Notes under the pieces: generated by a model
The model's database searches: none
Told to the model about the DNA's origin: nothing
The model's input: only the letters and a program-made list of their open reading frames with translations
Part shown: positions 22,487-33,807 of the stretch, one piece after another
Position numbering within the stretch: position 1 is the first letter of the stretch
Layout of the letters: each line of letters begins with the position of its first letter
Assembly: GCA_940337035.1 (NCBI GenBank)
Contig: CALNHX010007495.1
Coordinates: 1-64,000, forward strand
Reading direction: 5' to 3'
Source of the DNA: Agriotes lineatus
Taxonomy: Eukaryota > Arthropoda > Insecta > Coleoptera > Elateridae
DNA length: 64,000 nt
Translations under genes and position numbers: made by a program

Positions 22487-22742
22487 AAGTGCAGGTAAGC
22501 AGTGGCGTAGCGCAAACAGTGAAATAAAACAGGGACAAACAAGTGTGACTAAAAGTAGCGCGGCAAGAGACAAACGAAAAGTGTAATAAACTTCCAAAGT
22601 CTTGCTTATTGTAGCAACTGATACCATAAGGGCGAGAATAATACCGATCGACGGCGACAACAGATATCAGTAATTTCGCGCACGCAATATAAACTTTTAC
22701 GCGATCGGAGCATTTCAAGTGCAGGTAAGCAGTGGCGTAGCG
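22487..22742 (+). repeat. 26-bp direct repeats in the LINE 5' region
   Basis: The sequence AAGTGCAGGTAAGCAGTGGC plus GTAGCG occurs at 22487-22512 and again at 22717-22742, with 230 bp from start to start. This suggests partly duplicated 5' UTR monomers. The promoter role is inferred from position only. Confidence 0.55.
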
Positions 22743-22997
22743 TGGGTGTTTTTAACAAGCCACAAACACAGTGAACTTCTATAGAATAGCTAAATGGAAG
22801 AACAAGAATTAGAGACCTGCATAACAAAGTTAATAGAAGTAAAAACAACTGAGCGCAGTATTAGGAGAAAGTAAAGAAGAATTAGAAAAAGTACAGAAGA
22901 AATAAAGCGTTGCCTAACCTATATAACAGAACTAAAAGATGAACTAATAAGAAAGGAAGAAGTAAGAGTCAGAGAAAGGAAATCATTATTACAGGAA

Positions 22998-23432
22998 TTG
23001 GAAGACTTGAAGAATAGGATACAGAAACAAAAATCAAAGAATAAAGGAAAAAAGAAGAACTATACTCCCAAACAACTCAAACAACTGTCAAAGATAGAAG
23101 CAAAAGGAATTACAACAGAAAAATGGTTTAAAAAAATAGATGAGCTGGGAATTAGAACGAGAACAAGAAAAACGAAAATTAGTACGGAAACACAAGGCCT
23201 AGCAGCTGCCACCTGGAATGTACAAAGCCTAAACGAGGATGGAGCGCTAAAGCAATTAATAAGAGAAATGAGAAAATACAAGATAGACTTCATCGCACTG
23301 CAAGAAACGAATATAAAAGGAAATCAAATCATGAACATAGAAGAATACACATTGTTTATTAGCGGAGGATCACAAAATAAACTAAAGAAAATCAATAAGA
23401 AACACATTATTAGAATTCAGAGAAATAAATGA
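22998..23432 (+). pseudogene. LINE ORF: coiled-coil leader and endonuclease start
   Basis: Lysine-rich start followed by TWNVQSLNEDGALKQLI and IALQETNIKGNQ, which match the first two motifs of AP-type LINE endonucleases. Coding then shifts frame near 23385, where FREINDRLWYLRLKGK is read in another phase. Confidence 0.75.
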
Positions 23433-23438
23433 CAGGTT

Positions 23439-24566
23439 ATGGTACCTAAGGCTAAAAGGAAAATCAGTATACTTAACGTACACGCACCCACGGAGGAAAA
23501 AGAAGAAGAGGAAAAACAACAGTATTATGAAAAATTAGATATGGAATTTGAAAGATTACCAAGATACGACATAAAAATAGTTTTGGGTGACTTTAACGCA
23601 AAGTTGGGACGAGAGGATAGAAACAAACCAATGATTGGGAACTTCAGCAAACACTTAGAAACAAATAAAAATGGCCAAATTCTGATCAACTTTGCAGCGG
23701 AAAAAAAGATGGTAATACGAGCAACATATCTAAACCATAAAAATATCCATAAAGGAACATGGAGAAGCCCGGATGGGAAAACCGTAAATCAAATCGATCA
23801 TGTCCTCATCGAAGAAATACATGCAACTTGCATAAAAGACGTAAAAAGTTGTAGAGGAGCGGATTTAGATTCCGACCACTATATGATCCGTATTAGCATG
23901 AAACACTGGCTACCGAAAGAGGAAAATGTAGAAAAAGTAAAAGAAAAAAAGAAGTGGGATTTAGATAAACTAAAAGAGCAAGATACGAGAGAAAAATACA
24001 ACCAAGAAATTGAAAAACAATTACAACACACTAAGGAGAACACAGAAACAGAGAACAAATGGAAAGAAATAAAAGAGTCAATAATACAGATAGCTCAACA
24101 GGAACTTAAGACAGGAAAGAAGAAAAAAAGAAAACCATGGTTTGATAAAGAGTGCGAGTTAATTATAGAGAAGACGAAAGAAGCCAAATTAAGAATGGTA
24201 GAAAAGGAAACAACGAAAAATCAAGAAAGATATAAAAACATAAGGAAAGAGGCGAAAAAGATCTGTAGAAATAAGAAGAGAAATTATCAACTACGAACGA
24301 TGGAAGAAATAGAAGAATCCCACAATACCCAACAAGTAAGATCATTCTACGGGAAAATTAGAACAGAAAAACAGGGATATCAACCAAAAATATCCATGTG
24401 TAAGGATAAAAATGGCAAAATCATAGGAGGAGAAAAGGAAATTATAGACAGATGGCTTGAATACCTTAAAGAGGTCATGGTGACAACAGATTATGAAATG
24501 GAAGAAAAAACAACAGAAAACAGAATACAAAGAAGAGAAGAAATACTAACACCCACAAAAAATTAG
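23439..24566 (+). pseudogene. LINE endonuclease and linker
   Basis: Contains ILNVHAPTEE, LGDFNAKLGR and DSDHYMIRI, the Asn/Asp/His motifs of the endonuclease, then a charged linker. A TAG at 24564-24566 is the only barrier to the reverse transcriptase, which continues in the same frame. Confidence 0.8.
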
Positions 24567-25373
24567 ATCGAAAAAGTAATAAATGCAATAAAAAACAATA
24601 AAAGTCCAGGCAGCAACTGTATACAAGCAGAGCTTATAAAATATGGAGGAGTAAAGCTAACAGAAAGAATTTCTAATTTAATCATTAACGTATGGAAAAG
24701 CAAAAACATGCCAATTGAATGGAAAGAAGCAGTGATAAGACCTATACACAAAAAAGGAGACCGGCTAAGATGCGAAAATTATAGACCCATTTCACTCCTA
24801 AATGCAACATATAAAATACTAGCCACAATAATCAACAACAGACTAAAGGAGTATGCAGAAAAAATATTAGGAGAATATCAATGCGGCTTCCGACAAAATA
24901 GATCGGTGATAGACCAAATACATTCTATACGGCAATTACAAGAAAAATGTGGAAAAAAGAACATACAACTTCATATGATTTTCCTGGATTTCAATCAAGC
25001 TTACGATAAAATAAACCGAGCCAGTTTACTACAACAGATGAAAGAATTAAAATTTCCTGAAGAACTAATAAAACTTGTGGGAATGACCTTAGAGCAAACA
25101 ACAAGCCAAGTCAAAATAAAAAGCAACCTGACGGAAAAGTTCTCTACGACAGTAGGATTAAGGCAAGGTGATCCGATGTCCTCAGTATTATTTAATATTG
25201 TCCTAGAGAAAATCATAAGAAATTGCAAAGTCAAACAGAACAGCGATATATTTAATAATCCATATCAATTACTAGCATATGCAGACGACTTAACCATAAT
25301 AACAAGAACACATCAAGAAGAGTTAAAAAATCTAGTAAAAAAGTTAATACAGAAGCACCAAAGTTTGGCTTAA
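24567..25373 (+). pseudogene. LINE reverse transcriptase
   Basis: Opens with NNKSPGSNCIQAELIKYGG, followed by RPIHKKGDRLRCENYRPISL, CGFRQNRSVIDQIH, FLDFNQAYD, GLRQGDPMSS and YADDLTII. YADD is the catalytic reverse transcriptase motif. The frame is lost near 25365. Confidence 0.85.
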
Positions 25374-25399
25374 CAATTAATGAAAAGAAATCGAAGTAC

Positions 25400-26089
25400 T
25401 TGATAAGCGGCTCAGCAAAAGAACAAACGGAAGTGTATTTAAAAGTGAAAAGTGAAGACAGAAGCAAAGAGGTCATAGTGGAAAGAACCAAAACAATGGT
25501 GTATCTAGGCGCTGAGATAACAAGTAACGGAGACCAAACAAATGAAATAGAGAGAAGAATAACAAGCGGCATGAGAAGTGCAGCAGCTCTAAATAAAGTG
25601 CTTATATCAAAAAATATCTCCCGCGGGGTAAAAGTAAAAGTGTACAAAACCATTATAAGACCAACTGTTATCTACGGAAGTGAAACCTGGGTGTTACGGC
25701 AGAAAGACATTAGCAAGCTGTGTATTTTCGAAAGGAAAATCCTCAGAAGAATTTATGGAGGTATAAGAGAAGGGGACCTCTGGAGACGCAGAACAAATGA
25801 GGAAGTATACGAGCAGTACAACGAGCCAAACATAATTAATATAATTAAACAGAACCGCCTTAGATGGTTAGGACACATCATAAGAATGAACCCAGACCGA
25901 ATACACAAAACCTTACTCAACAAAGAACCAGAAGGAAAAAACAAAAGAGGAAGACCAAAGAGACAGTGGCTGAACTGCGTGAAGGAGGATCTAAAAGAAT
26001 TGAAAATATGGGAAAATCTTGCAAAGGACAGAAAGAAGTGGAAGACACTCTGCTTCAAAGCTCTGGGCCTTAAGGGCCTGATATGCTAA
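25400..26089 (+). pseudogene. LINE C-terminal domain
   Basis: Follows the reverse transcriptase in a new frame. It contains TMVYLGAEITSNGD, RPTVIYGSETWVL, RLRWLGHIIRMN and GRPKRQWLNCVKED, conserved blocks of RTE-type elements. It ends at a stop before the 3' tail. Confidence 0.8.
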
Positions 26090-26155
26090 TATATATACAA
26101 AATTTATCCACTACCAAGGTTGCATCTTTAATATCTTCAAGTACCGACCAGTTCC

Positions 26156-26178
26156 NNNNNNNNNNNNNNNNNNNNNNN
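26156..26178. other. Assembly gap (23 N)
   Basis: A run of N. The true gap length may differ, and the LINE 3' end beside it may be incomplete. Confidence 0.99.
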
Positions 26179-26812
26179 CAGCGCAACCCACGCACAGTGG
26201 TTCAAAATAAAAAACAGTCGATCGAAATTCATATCTCATGAATGAATTGCATTTTTCAATTAAAATATTGTGGTGTAAGACTACAAATACAAACTAATGC
26301 TTTGATAATAATAATATTAAAAAGATAACAAAAATAATAATAATAATCACAATAATAAAATATTTTTTTTGCGATTTTGCAAAGGAAATTATTTTAAGGG
26401 GTTTATATGTTTGAATATTATGTATAAATAAAAAAATCAATGCACTGATAATAATAATAATAATAAAATTACAATAATTTTGTTTTTCGCAATTTTGCAA
26501 CTTAGAAATTATTTGAAATGTTTTATTATTATGTAAAAATGAAAACAATTGCACAAATTTTAAATTTAATTACAAAAACATTAAGCTATAGAAACACAAA
26601 TTAATTAAAATATTGAGATTGTAAAATGATATAATAATACCTAATAGCGTAGAATAAGATATAATGCGAATCATACTTGTCTTCTTCAGAAATATTAATC
26701 AATTGGAGGACATCAACATCAGTAATCTTCTGTTTTTATTTGCCCTGTAAAAAAGAACTTGATTTGGGATCTGAACTTAATATTAATTGGAGGAAAACAT
26801 CTGCATTTATGT
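26179..26812. other. AT-rich stretch with AAT/ATA microsatellites
   Basis: Runs of AATAAT-type repeats occur at about 26309-26360 and 26445-26465. No gene is recognised. Confidence 0.6.
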
Positions 26813-27202
26813 TCAGGACACTAATATTCCTGGTGTGGTGTTCCCTATATCGCCGCAAATCTTTATTTTTTGCTTCTTGTGCCTCTTCGGATAATTTATA
26901 GGAGCAGGTACACAACGAAGAACAATATCATGGAATTTTATTTTTTCGTCAAGCCACTTGCCAAATTTCTGTATAATTCGTTCATTATTTCGTTTTACAT
27001 TCTTCCAATTTTTAATGTATGGCGCGAAAAAATGTGTTCTAGTGAAAACTATAAGTGTCTTTGTAGCAACCTCATTTACGTTTGTATGAAAAACATCTTT
27101 TAGATACTCTATGACACAATTTTTTCGAACTTCAATGGATAATTCGATATTTTCTATAAACTCTTCGTGTAATGAGAAACGTGCAACTGGACGAACCGCC
27201 AT
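26813..27202 (-). CDS. Orphan ORF, unknown function
   Basis: I do not recognise this protein. Counted from the Met of MAVRPVARFSLHEEF, it is about 129 residues, mixed-charge and helix-prone with no membrane segment, and includes VIEYLKDVFHTNVNEVATK and IIQKFGKWLDEKIKFHD. It looks coding: balanced composition and no low complexity. The frame ends at KICGDIGNTTPGILVS. An acceptor-like TTTTTTACAG lies about 70 bp downstream, and an open stretch (VLQLINISEEDKYDS) follows, so it may be an exon of a spliced gene or a relic of an unlisted element. It ends 52 bp from the BEL LTR. Confidence 0.35.
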   Translation of the reverse strand: MAVRPVARFSLHEEFIENIELSIEVRKNCVIEYLKDVFHTNVNEVATKTLIVFTRTHFFAPYIKNWKNVKRNNERIIQKFGKWLDEKIKFHDIVLRCVPAPINYPKRHKKQKIKICGDIGNTTPGILVS

Positions 27203-27253
27203 TGTTAGAATATACACAAAACACACAAAGTAAAGTTATACAACAAACACAAT

Positions 27254-27615
27254 TGTTTGTGGCACATCCGGATCGAAGGTCCAATGTTTGTAGCCTTCTC
27301 AGTTTTCCGTTATTTGGAAAACTCCTGACTGCCAGCTCGCCTTGGAATTTGTGGACTGTATGAATTGTAGGTTTCACTGAATAAATACACTCGTTGAAAG
27401 CCGGAAATATGTTACTTTATTAGCAATAAACAACACATTGAACATTTGAACATTTACAAGAATTAGCTTCCGTAGAGCGGACCGGTTTGCATGCTGCCAC
27501 GTTGACAGATGAAACGTAAGTGTTTTTAGAAGCGGATGCCGGCCCGGCAGTCTACTGCGCACAGTATGAATTCAGAATGCAAGAGAGGCGGCAAAAGTTT
27601 ATAAAGTCCTTAACA
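27254..27615 (-). repeat. BEL 3' LTR
   Basis: On the - strand it starts TGTTAAGGACTTTATAAAC and ends CAAACA, with TG...CA termini. It aligns with 33808-34164 along its length at roughly 85% identity by eye. TATAAA lies near its - strand start. Confidence 0.85.
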
Positions 27616-27810
27616 TACCGCCCGCCTTGGAAAGGGTAACCTTTCAAATAAAACAGTACAGAGTTGACATGTAAAAGCTAGAGTAAAACATGTAACATGA
27701 ACACACATATATACAAAGCATAATAGTACATGGATCTTAATCTAGTACAAGAAAACCCGAACAATGGGGAGCCAAAAGGCTTTACGAAAACTGCGCTGAA
27801 CGCTAACGCA

Positions 27811-30800
27811 CTAGTTCACAACACTAGGTAGCGGGCACAATTTGGCGAAGGATCGCTTCACGATCCCTGACACAGTGTTCACTGACGCCACACGCGTAAC
27901 GCCGTCAAGGCCAGGGTGCAGCTCGGTGACCCGGCCTAACCTCCACTTCAGAGGGGGTAGATTGTCATCCTTGATGAGGACCATGGAACCAGGCTGGAGG
28001 TCCGAAAGATGCGTGCGCCATTTGGTGCGCTGTTGGAGTTCCGAGATGTACTCCTTGCTCCATCTTTTCCACACATTCTGGTGTAGTTGTTGTATTCTCT
28101 GGTATTTAGACAGCCGAGACTCGGCTATCTCAGTTACGTTGGGATCAGGCAGTGACACCAACGGACGACCAATCAGGAAATGAGCAGGAGTCAAAGGCTG
28201 AAGGTCGTTTGGATCAGAGGACAAAGGGGACAGGGGTCGGGAGTTTAAGGTCGCTTCCACCTGTGCTAACAAAGTGCTAAATTCATCATAATTTAGACTA
28301 GCGTTACCTATAACGCGACGTATGTGATGTTTGGAGGACTTGATTCCGGCCTCCCACAATCCGCCAAAGTGGGGACTGTGCGCGGGTATAAAATGCCAAG
28401 CTACTCCGTCGTTCGCGACTGATTCGGAAATAGAAGGGTTTTGTTCCGCGAGAAAATTGCCTAAATCGATTAACTCGGAATTAGCGCCTACAAAGTTAGT
28501 GCCGTTGTCTGAGTAGACATGGAGCGGTTTGCCTCGACGAGCTACAAACCGGCGAAAAGCCATTAAGAAGGCTTCAGTAGAAAGGTCAGCGACCAATTCA
28601 AGGTGCACTGCTTTTGTGATAAAACAAACGAATAGACAAAGGTAGGACTTCACTAGTTTAGAACCACGTCCTTTGCGATCCTTTATCATGAACGGTCCAC
28701 CATAATCGATACCAGTCGTATGAAATGGGGGCGATGATTGAATACGAGAGGCTGGCAGGTCTCCCATTATGGGTTCAGTTAACCTAGGAGAGAATCTAAA
28801 GCACCGTAAGCATTGATGAACCACTTGCTTGACGATATTTCTGCCAGAGGTGATCCAATATCGTTCTCTGAGATTAGCTAACAGCATTTGAGGTCCGGCA
28901 TGGAGAAGCCGAAGATGCTCATGCGATACTAGGAGTTTGGCGAATGGATGTTTGCCAGAAATCACTAGAGGAAACTTCTTGTCAAAGGGTAATTGAGAGT
29001 TGTGGAGCCTACCACCAACTCTTAGCAGTCCCTCGGAATCCAGAAATGGATTCAGGGATATCAAAGCAGAAGATTGTTTCACAGGCTTGCTCTGTGACAA
29101 CAGTTTAAGTTCGTCAGGAAATGACTCGCGTTGGGAGAACCTGGCAAGCCTTACAATAGATGCTTGCAGTTTATCTGTAGAGAGGGGGCCAGAAAGACGA
29201 TCAGCCTTAGGGGCTCGCGCATTGTTATGAAAACGAAAGCAATAAGCTATAACTCGTTGTAAGCGAGCAAAGCTTGAATACTGATTGAACGGAAATGGTT
29301 CAACAGAGGTTACAGGAAAACTCTGAACTTCCTTTTTGAATTCTGGAAGCTCAGCACGAACATGTTTGGAAGTAGGCCAAGAGGCCTCACCTTCGCTTAG
29401 CCAGGTGGGACCATGCCACCAAAGGCTCAATCCTTTCAAACCTAAAGGGGTGATTCTCCTAGTGAGAAGATCAGCAGGATTAGACGTTGTGGGAACATGC
29501 CGCCAAGTGGCATCAAAGGTGAGTTGCTGAACATCAGCAACTCTGTTGCACACAAAGGTCTTAAGAAGATTTGGACTGGTTTTCAACCATCCTAGCACTA
29601 TTGTGGAATCTGTCCACAGACCGATTCTAGATATGGGCAAATCAAGTGCCTTTATGACTTGCACGGAAAGTTTGCTTAGAAGAACAGCTCCGCAGAGCTC
29701 GAGCTTCGGGATTGTCAAGGGCTTTAAAGGGGCTACCTTGGCCTTGGAACAGAGAAGGTGAACCTGTACTTCCCCTTCCTGATTCTTGGAACGTAGGTAT
29801 ATCGACGCACCGTAACTATTGTTAGAGGCGTCGCAAAAACCATGGAGCTCTATCTCGACCACGCTCCGACAGAGGACGTGACGAGGAATTGTTAAGTCAT
29901 TGAGCATGAGAAGCTCACTGCGATAGGTTAACCATTTTTCTTGTATGGCTTTAGGAACGGGTTCATCCCAATCCAGCTTTTCCATCCAAAGCTGTTGCAA
30001 AAGAACCTTGGCACCCATGGTGCATGGACTTAGAAGACCCAACGGGTCGAATATCTGCGATATTTCAGACAAGATGCTACGCTTCGTAGCCTTACTACTT
30101 GTAGAATTTGAAATATTGAACATCAGATGATCGCTTTTAAAGGACCAAATCAAACCAAGGGTGTTTGTGTGCTCATGTGCACTGAAATCAAGAACACCCG
30201 GATGCAAATCGGAATCTGGTATTCCATCGAGAACTTCTGGAGAGTTAGAAATCCACTTTCTGAGTTTGAAGCAGCCTGACTCAAGAATCTGATCCAAGTT
30301 TGAGCAGAGAGTACGCGCTTTCTCAGGAGTGTCGGCACCTGTCAGAAGGTCGTCGACGTAGAAGTCCTCCTTTATGATTCGAGAGACTTCGGGATTTGAA
30401 GCCTCACATTCGATGCCCAATTGGGTTAAACATCGAATAGCAAGAAAAGATGCTGAAGCGGTGCCATACGTAACCGTATTCAGGTCGTACGACCGAAGAG
30501 GCTCAGCTGAGGAGGGTCGCCACAAGATTCTCTGAAGGGGCCTATGGTTAGGATTCACCAGAACCTGGCGATACATCTTCTCGATATCAGCTGATATAGC
30601 GAATAAATGCTTGCGAAAGCGAACAAGAATTGAAAATAAGTCTTGCTGCACGGTTGGGCCAACCATCTGAATGCTGTTCAGAGATTGCCCGGAAGTGGTT
30701 GCTTGAGAACCATTGAATACAACTCGGAGTTTAGTTGTCAGGCTTTCCTCTTTTAAGACTCCGTGGTGGGGTAGATAATAGGATATCTCGTTTGAATTAG

Positions 30801-32961
30801 GGTTTGAAACGGACATATGACCTAATTCAGAATATTCATTCATGAAACTCGAATAGCGATTGGACAAGTCAGGGTTCGCTTGTAACCGCTTCTCTAATGA
30901 TAAGAATCTTTTATGAGCGATTTGCAATGAATCACCCAATACCTCTACAGGCTTCTTGAAAGGGATAGAGACAACGAATCGACCATTCGCTTCTCGTTGA
31001 GTATTTTGCACGAAATCTGCCTCACAGGCGTTCTCTTCATTTGCGCGGACCTTTTCCTCTGGGTAATGTTCGAGTTGCCAAAACCTAGCAATGGGATCAG
31101 AAGCATCCTCGATCGTGCTAAGATTGCACTGTACAGGGTACGCAGAAGGGAGGCCTGTGGGGCCAGAAACAATCCAACCAAAACGAGTCTTTTGGAGGAT
31201 GGGAAGATTTGGGCCTAGACCAATTTGTCCAATACAAAGGAGCTGCCAGAAAATGGGCGAACCAATCAGAATGTCGATGGTGCCCGGTTGGTCGTAGGAC
31301 AGATCTGATAACTTGATGTTATCAGGAACCTTGAAGCTGTTTCGCTGGACGCGAAAACTTGGGGTAACACCCGTAATCTCATCGAGAACAAGACAGGATA
31401 GGCCAATGCCGTATGAAGTGTGAGGGGCTTGCAGCTTGATATCACACCTAGCCTTGATTTGAGAAGTGGCTTTACTTAAGCCAGAAACAGTAACGTTGAC
31501 TTCGCGAGTTGGAAGCTTCAACCTTTTACACAGATCTGAACGTATGAAGTTCGATTGGGAACCGGAATCCAACAGGATTCGCACAACGTGAGGCGTACCA
31601 TCATCAGCGATGAGTTTAGCGGTAGCCGTAGGTAAGAGTACCTGCAAAGCATTCGAACAGAATGCAGAAATCGATTGATTTAGCTCAACAGGGGTTTCTG
31701 CCGACATCGCAGATCCTGGTTGACTAGAAGAAGCGTTCTGAGGCTTATCCTCATGAAGAAGGGTGTTGTGCCTTGATTTGCACTTTCTACACGTATATTT
31801 GGAGCTACAGAGGCTCGCAAGGTGACCCTGAGTTAGGCAATTAAAGCATACGCGGAGTTCTTTTGCCTTTGACTTTCTGTCAAGAACAGACAGCTTGACA
31901 AACTTATCGCATTTGTACAAGGAATGAGATCCTTTACAAAGTGGACACGAAGGGGTACCTGACACAAATGATTTCGAATGTACCTTGGAAGACTTTTCGG
32001 GTACAAGCTTGCTATCTTTTACTTCCAGAGTTTCTAGAAGATTCGCTGTATTTTGTAAGAATTCCTTGAACTCATCAAGATTAGGCAGGTCAGAACTTGA
32101 CCGGTTTCTAAGGACCTCCCATTCACGAAATGTAGTGGGGTCCAGTTTTTTAGAAACTACATAAATTATAACAAAATCAAGAAGCTCGCTTTCGGTAGCT
32201 AATGATTTGATTGCTGCAAAATGTTTGAATAACATATCGCTAATCGTACGTAATTTAGTTGCAGATTCCTTACTGCAAGATTCAAGCTCGAAAATGGCCT
32301 TGAGGTGGTTATGAACCAGAATTTTTGGATCATTGTATCGATTGCACAATGCCTCCCAAGCTAGAGTATAATTACCCGCAGTAAACTCTAAACTTTTTAT
32401 AATTTGGCTTGCATCACCCTGTAAACTAGCCTTTAAGTAATGCAGCTTTTGAATATTAGTTAACGTTTGATTCTCATGAATTAAACTAATAAAAATCTCA
32501 CGAAACTCTAACCATTCTGACACGTTCCCTGAATATTTGGGAATCGAAATGGCAGGAAGGCGTACAGCTTGATTATTGCAATGTGAACTGCAATTTGAAT
32601 GCGTTGATCTTACGCTACCATTAGGAGATCCAGAACGATCTGGTGCAACATCAGACTGCTTGTTGTATTCATTAATCAAATATTTAGCTTGTGCGATTGC
32701 AAAATAATAAGAGTCTTCAAATTCGACTCGCTGTTGCATTTCCCGTTCTGCATCCTCACTGGCTTCTAAAATTTGTTCATGAACCGCATCATATTCTGAT
32801 AACAATGCGGCTGCATTATTCAATCTTTCTTGTAACTGAATAATTTGAATGCTAGATAACGATTGATCTACCTCGTAAATTGCTTGCAACGATTGCACGT
32901 ATTTTGCGAAACTCGTAAGCTTGCCTTTGATAGAGCCACGTGCCCTAACAAGCGAATTCAT
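27811..32961 (-). CDS. BEL/Pao gag-pol polyprotein (1716 aa), uninterrupted
   Basis: A single open frame encoding the replication proteins of a BEL/Pao element. Domains in order: gag with a DUF1759-like region (about 150-320), CX2C zinc knuckles (CFNCLTQGHLASLC near 370), aspartic protease LLDSGSQSNF (about 462), reverse transcriptase with FYVDDLL (about 867), RNase H with GFCDASNNSYGAS (about 1040), integrase zinc finger (about 1360), integrase core with SDNGTNF (about 1484), and a DUF5641-type tail with MVLIKDDNLPPLKWRLGRV. The start Met at 32961 gives the usual short N-terminus. The intact frame suggests fairly recent activity, which sits oddly with the diverged LTRs. Confidence 0.93.
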   Translation of the reverse strand: MNSLVRARGSIKGKLTSFAKYVQSLQAIYEVDQSLSSIQIIQLQERLNNAAALLSEYDAVHEQILEASEDAEREMQQRVEFEDSYYFAIAQAKYLINEYNKQSDVAPDRSGSPNGSVRSTHSNCSSHCNNQAVRLPAISIPKYSGNVSEWLEFREIFISLIHENQTLTNIQKLHYLKASLQGDASQIIKSLEFTAGNYTLAWEALCNRYNDPKILVHNHLKAIFELESCSKESATKLRTISDMLFKHFAAIKSLATESELLDFVIIYVVSKKLDPTTFREWEVLRNRSSSDLPNLDEFKEFLQNTANLLETLEVKDSKLVPEKSSKVHSKSFVSGTPSCPLCKGSHSLYKCDKFVKLSVLDRKSKAKELRVCFNCLTQGHLASLCSSKYTCRKCKSRHNTLLHEDKPQNASSSQPGSAMSAETPVELNQSISAFCSNALQVLLPTATAKLIADDGTPHVVRILLDSGSQSNFIRSDLCKRLKLPTREVNVTVSGLSKATSQIKARCDIKLQAPHTSYGIGLSCLVLDEITGVTPSFRVQRNSFKVPDNIKLSDLSYDQPGTIDILIGSPIFWQLLCIGQIGLGPNLPILQKTRFGWIVSGPTGLPSAYPVQCNLSTIEDASDPIARFWQLEHYPEEKVRANEENACEADFVQNTQREANGRFVVSIPFKKPVEVLGDSLQIAHKRFLSLEKRLQANPDLSNRYSSFMNEYSELGHMSVSNPNSNEISYYLPHHGVLKEESLTTKLRVVFNGSQATTSGQSLNSIQMVGPTVQQDLFSILVRFRKHLFAISADIEKMYRQVLVNPNHRPLQRILWRPSSAEPLRSYDLNTVTYGTASASFLAIRCLTQLGIECEASNPEVSRIIKEDFYVDDLLTGADTPEKARTLCSNLDQILESGCFKLRKWISNSPEVLDGIPDSDLHPGVLDFSAHEHTNTLGLIWSFKSDHLMFNISNSTSSKATKRSILSEISQIFDPLGLLSPCTMGAKVLLQQLWMEKLDWDEPVPKAIQEKWLTYRSELLMLNDLTIPRHVLCRSVVEIELHGFCDASNNSYGASIYLRSKNQEGEVQVHLLCSKAKVAPLKPLTIPKLELCGAVLLSKLSVQVIKALDLPISRIGLWTDSTIVLGWLKTSPNLLKTFVCNRVADVQQLTFDATWRHVPTTSNPADLLTRRITPLGLKGLSLWWHGPTWLSEGEASWPTSKHVRAELPEFKKEVQSFPVTSVEPFPFNQYSSFARLQRVIAYCFRFHNNARAPKADRLSGPLSTDKLQASIVRLARFSQRESFPDELKLLSQSKPVKQSSALISLNPFLDSEGLLRVGGRLHNSQLPFDKKFPLVISGKHPFAKLLVSHEHLRLLHAGPQMLLANLRERYWITSGRNIVKQVVHQCLRCFRFSPRLTEPIMGDLPASRIQSSPPFHTTGIDYGGPFMIKDRKGRGSKLVKSYLCLFVCFITKAVHLELVADLSTEAFLMAFRRFVARRGKPLHVYSDNGTNFVGANSELIDLGNFLAEQNPSISESVANDGVAWHFIPAHSPHFGGLWEAGIKSSKHHIRRVIGNASLNYDEFSTLLAQVEATLNSRPLSPLSSDPNDLQPLTPAHFLIGRPLVSLPDPNVTEIAESRLSKYQRIQQLHQNVWKRWSKEYISELQQRTKWRTHLSDLQPGSMVLIKDDNLPPLKWRLGRVTELHPGLDGVTRVASVNTVSGIVKRSFAKLCPLPSVVN

Positions 32962-33807
32962 AATTGTTGAAATTAAAACAATTTAACAGATCGAACTAAC
33001 TTTTCGCACGCCTCTGGCGTGAATTTTGTACGCTTCTGGTACGCGGACCCAACGGGTCAACTATCTGTGATATTTCAGGCAAGATGCTACGCGCGGTAGC
33101 CTTACTACTTGCAGAATCTGAAATATTCTTTAATGATAAAACCCTTTCGCACGCCTCTGGCGCGAATTTGTTTATAACGCAGACAGCGCTTGCTAGCAAC
33201 GCGAGAAACTTGTAGCTTACGACGCAGAAAACGACCCTGGTACAACGCGGGAAACTTGTTGCTACGACGCAGAAAACGGCCTTGGTACAACGCGGGATTA
33301 TTTATGAAACATGCAGGGGATATCGCTAACAAACGTAATAGCTTGGCATTTCACGCAATTAAAATGTTTATATGACTCATAAACCATTTGTTTACGCAAT
33401 AATACGCAGCTGAAATTATGCACATGTACAAACACAGACGAAATAAACCAAATTTATGCATAGGAAATTAGGCTTACGTTTATTGGAGTGTGCCGCCTTG
33501 CCGTTTTACCTCGTTGCTGTGGTTTGGACTACGCCGCGCCGGCTGCGGCTGCAATGGACACCTGCACGAACTTGCGTTGATAGCACCGTCTGCTGTCTTC
33601 CTTCCTCTCGTTGCGGGCACCGCATGTGCCCTCTTCGTTCCACGCGTTGCTGCGAACTTGGAACGCTGCTCTTTGCGGTCGATTATATGCGATGCAATAC
33701 ACAACTGAATATGCTTTGTACTTGCCTATGACCAATGTTGTCGAATGCTGTCGCTGTTTTGGACCCGCAATGACCTAATGTGGTTTAATCCGGTTCTGTA
33801 GGACCAA
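32962..33807 (-). other. BEL leader with a duplicated pol fragment and 45-bp repeats
   Basis: Non-coding leader between the 5' LTR and gag. 33046-33127 is a diverged copy of the pol segment at 30036-30117. It is flanked by direct repeats of TTTCGCACGCCTCTGGCG at 33002 and 33145. Two further tandem units of about 45 bp (ACGACGCAGAAAACG, TGGTACAACGCGGGAAAC) lie at 33201-33291. No gene is seen in 33300-33800. Confidence 0.75.

Larger units (their letters stand above)
22487..26095 (+). mobile_element. Nearly complete RTE-like LINE
   Basis: A non-LTR retrotransposon with 5' repeats, apurinic-type endonuclease, reverse transcriptase and C-terminal domain in the usual order on the + strand. It begins right after the PFAS 3' region and ends just before the assembly gap. 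It is broken by one in-frame stop (24564) and about three frameshifts. Confidence 0.85.

Noticed and set aside
33456..33735. Overlapping frames in the BEL leader, considered as an env or accessory gene
   Set aside because: They lie on both strands, with no start context or motif, between the LTR and gag where no env is expected.
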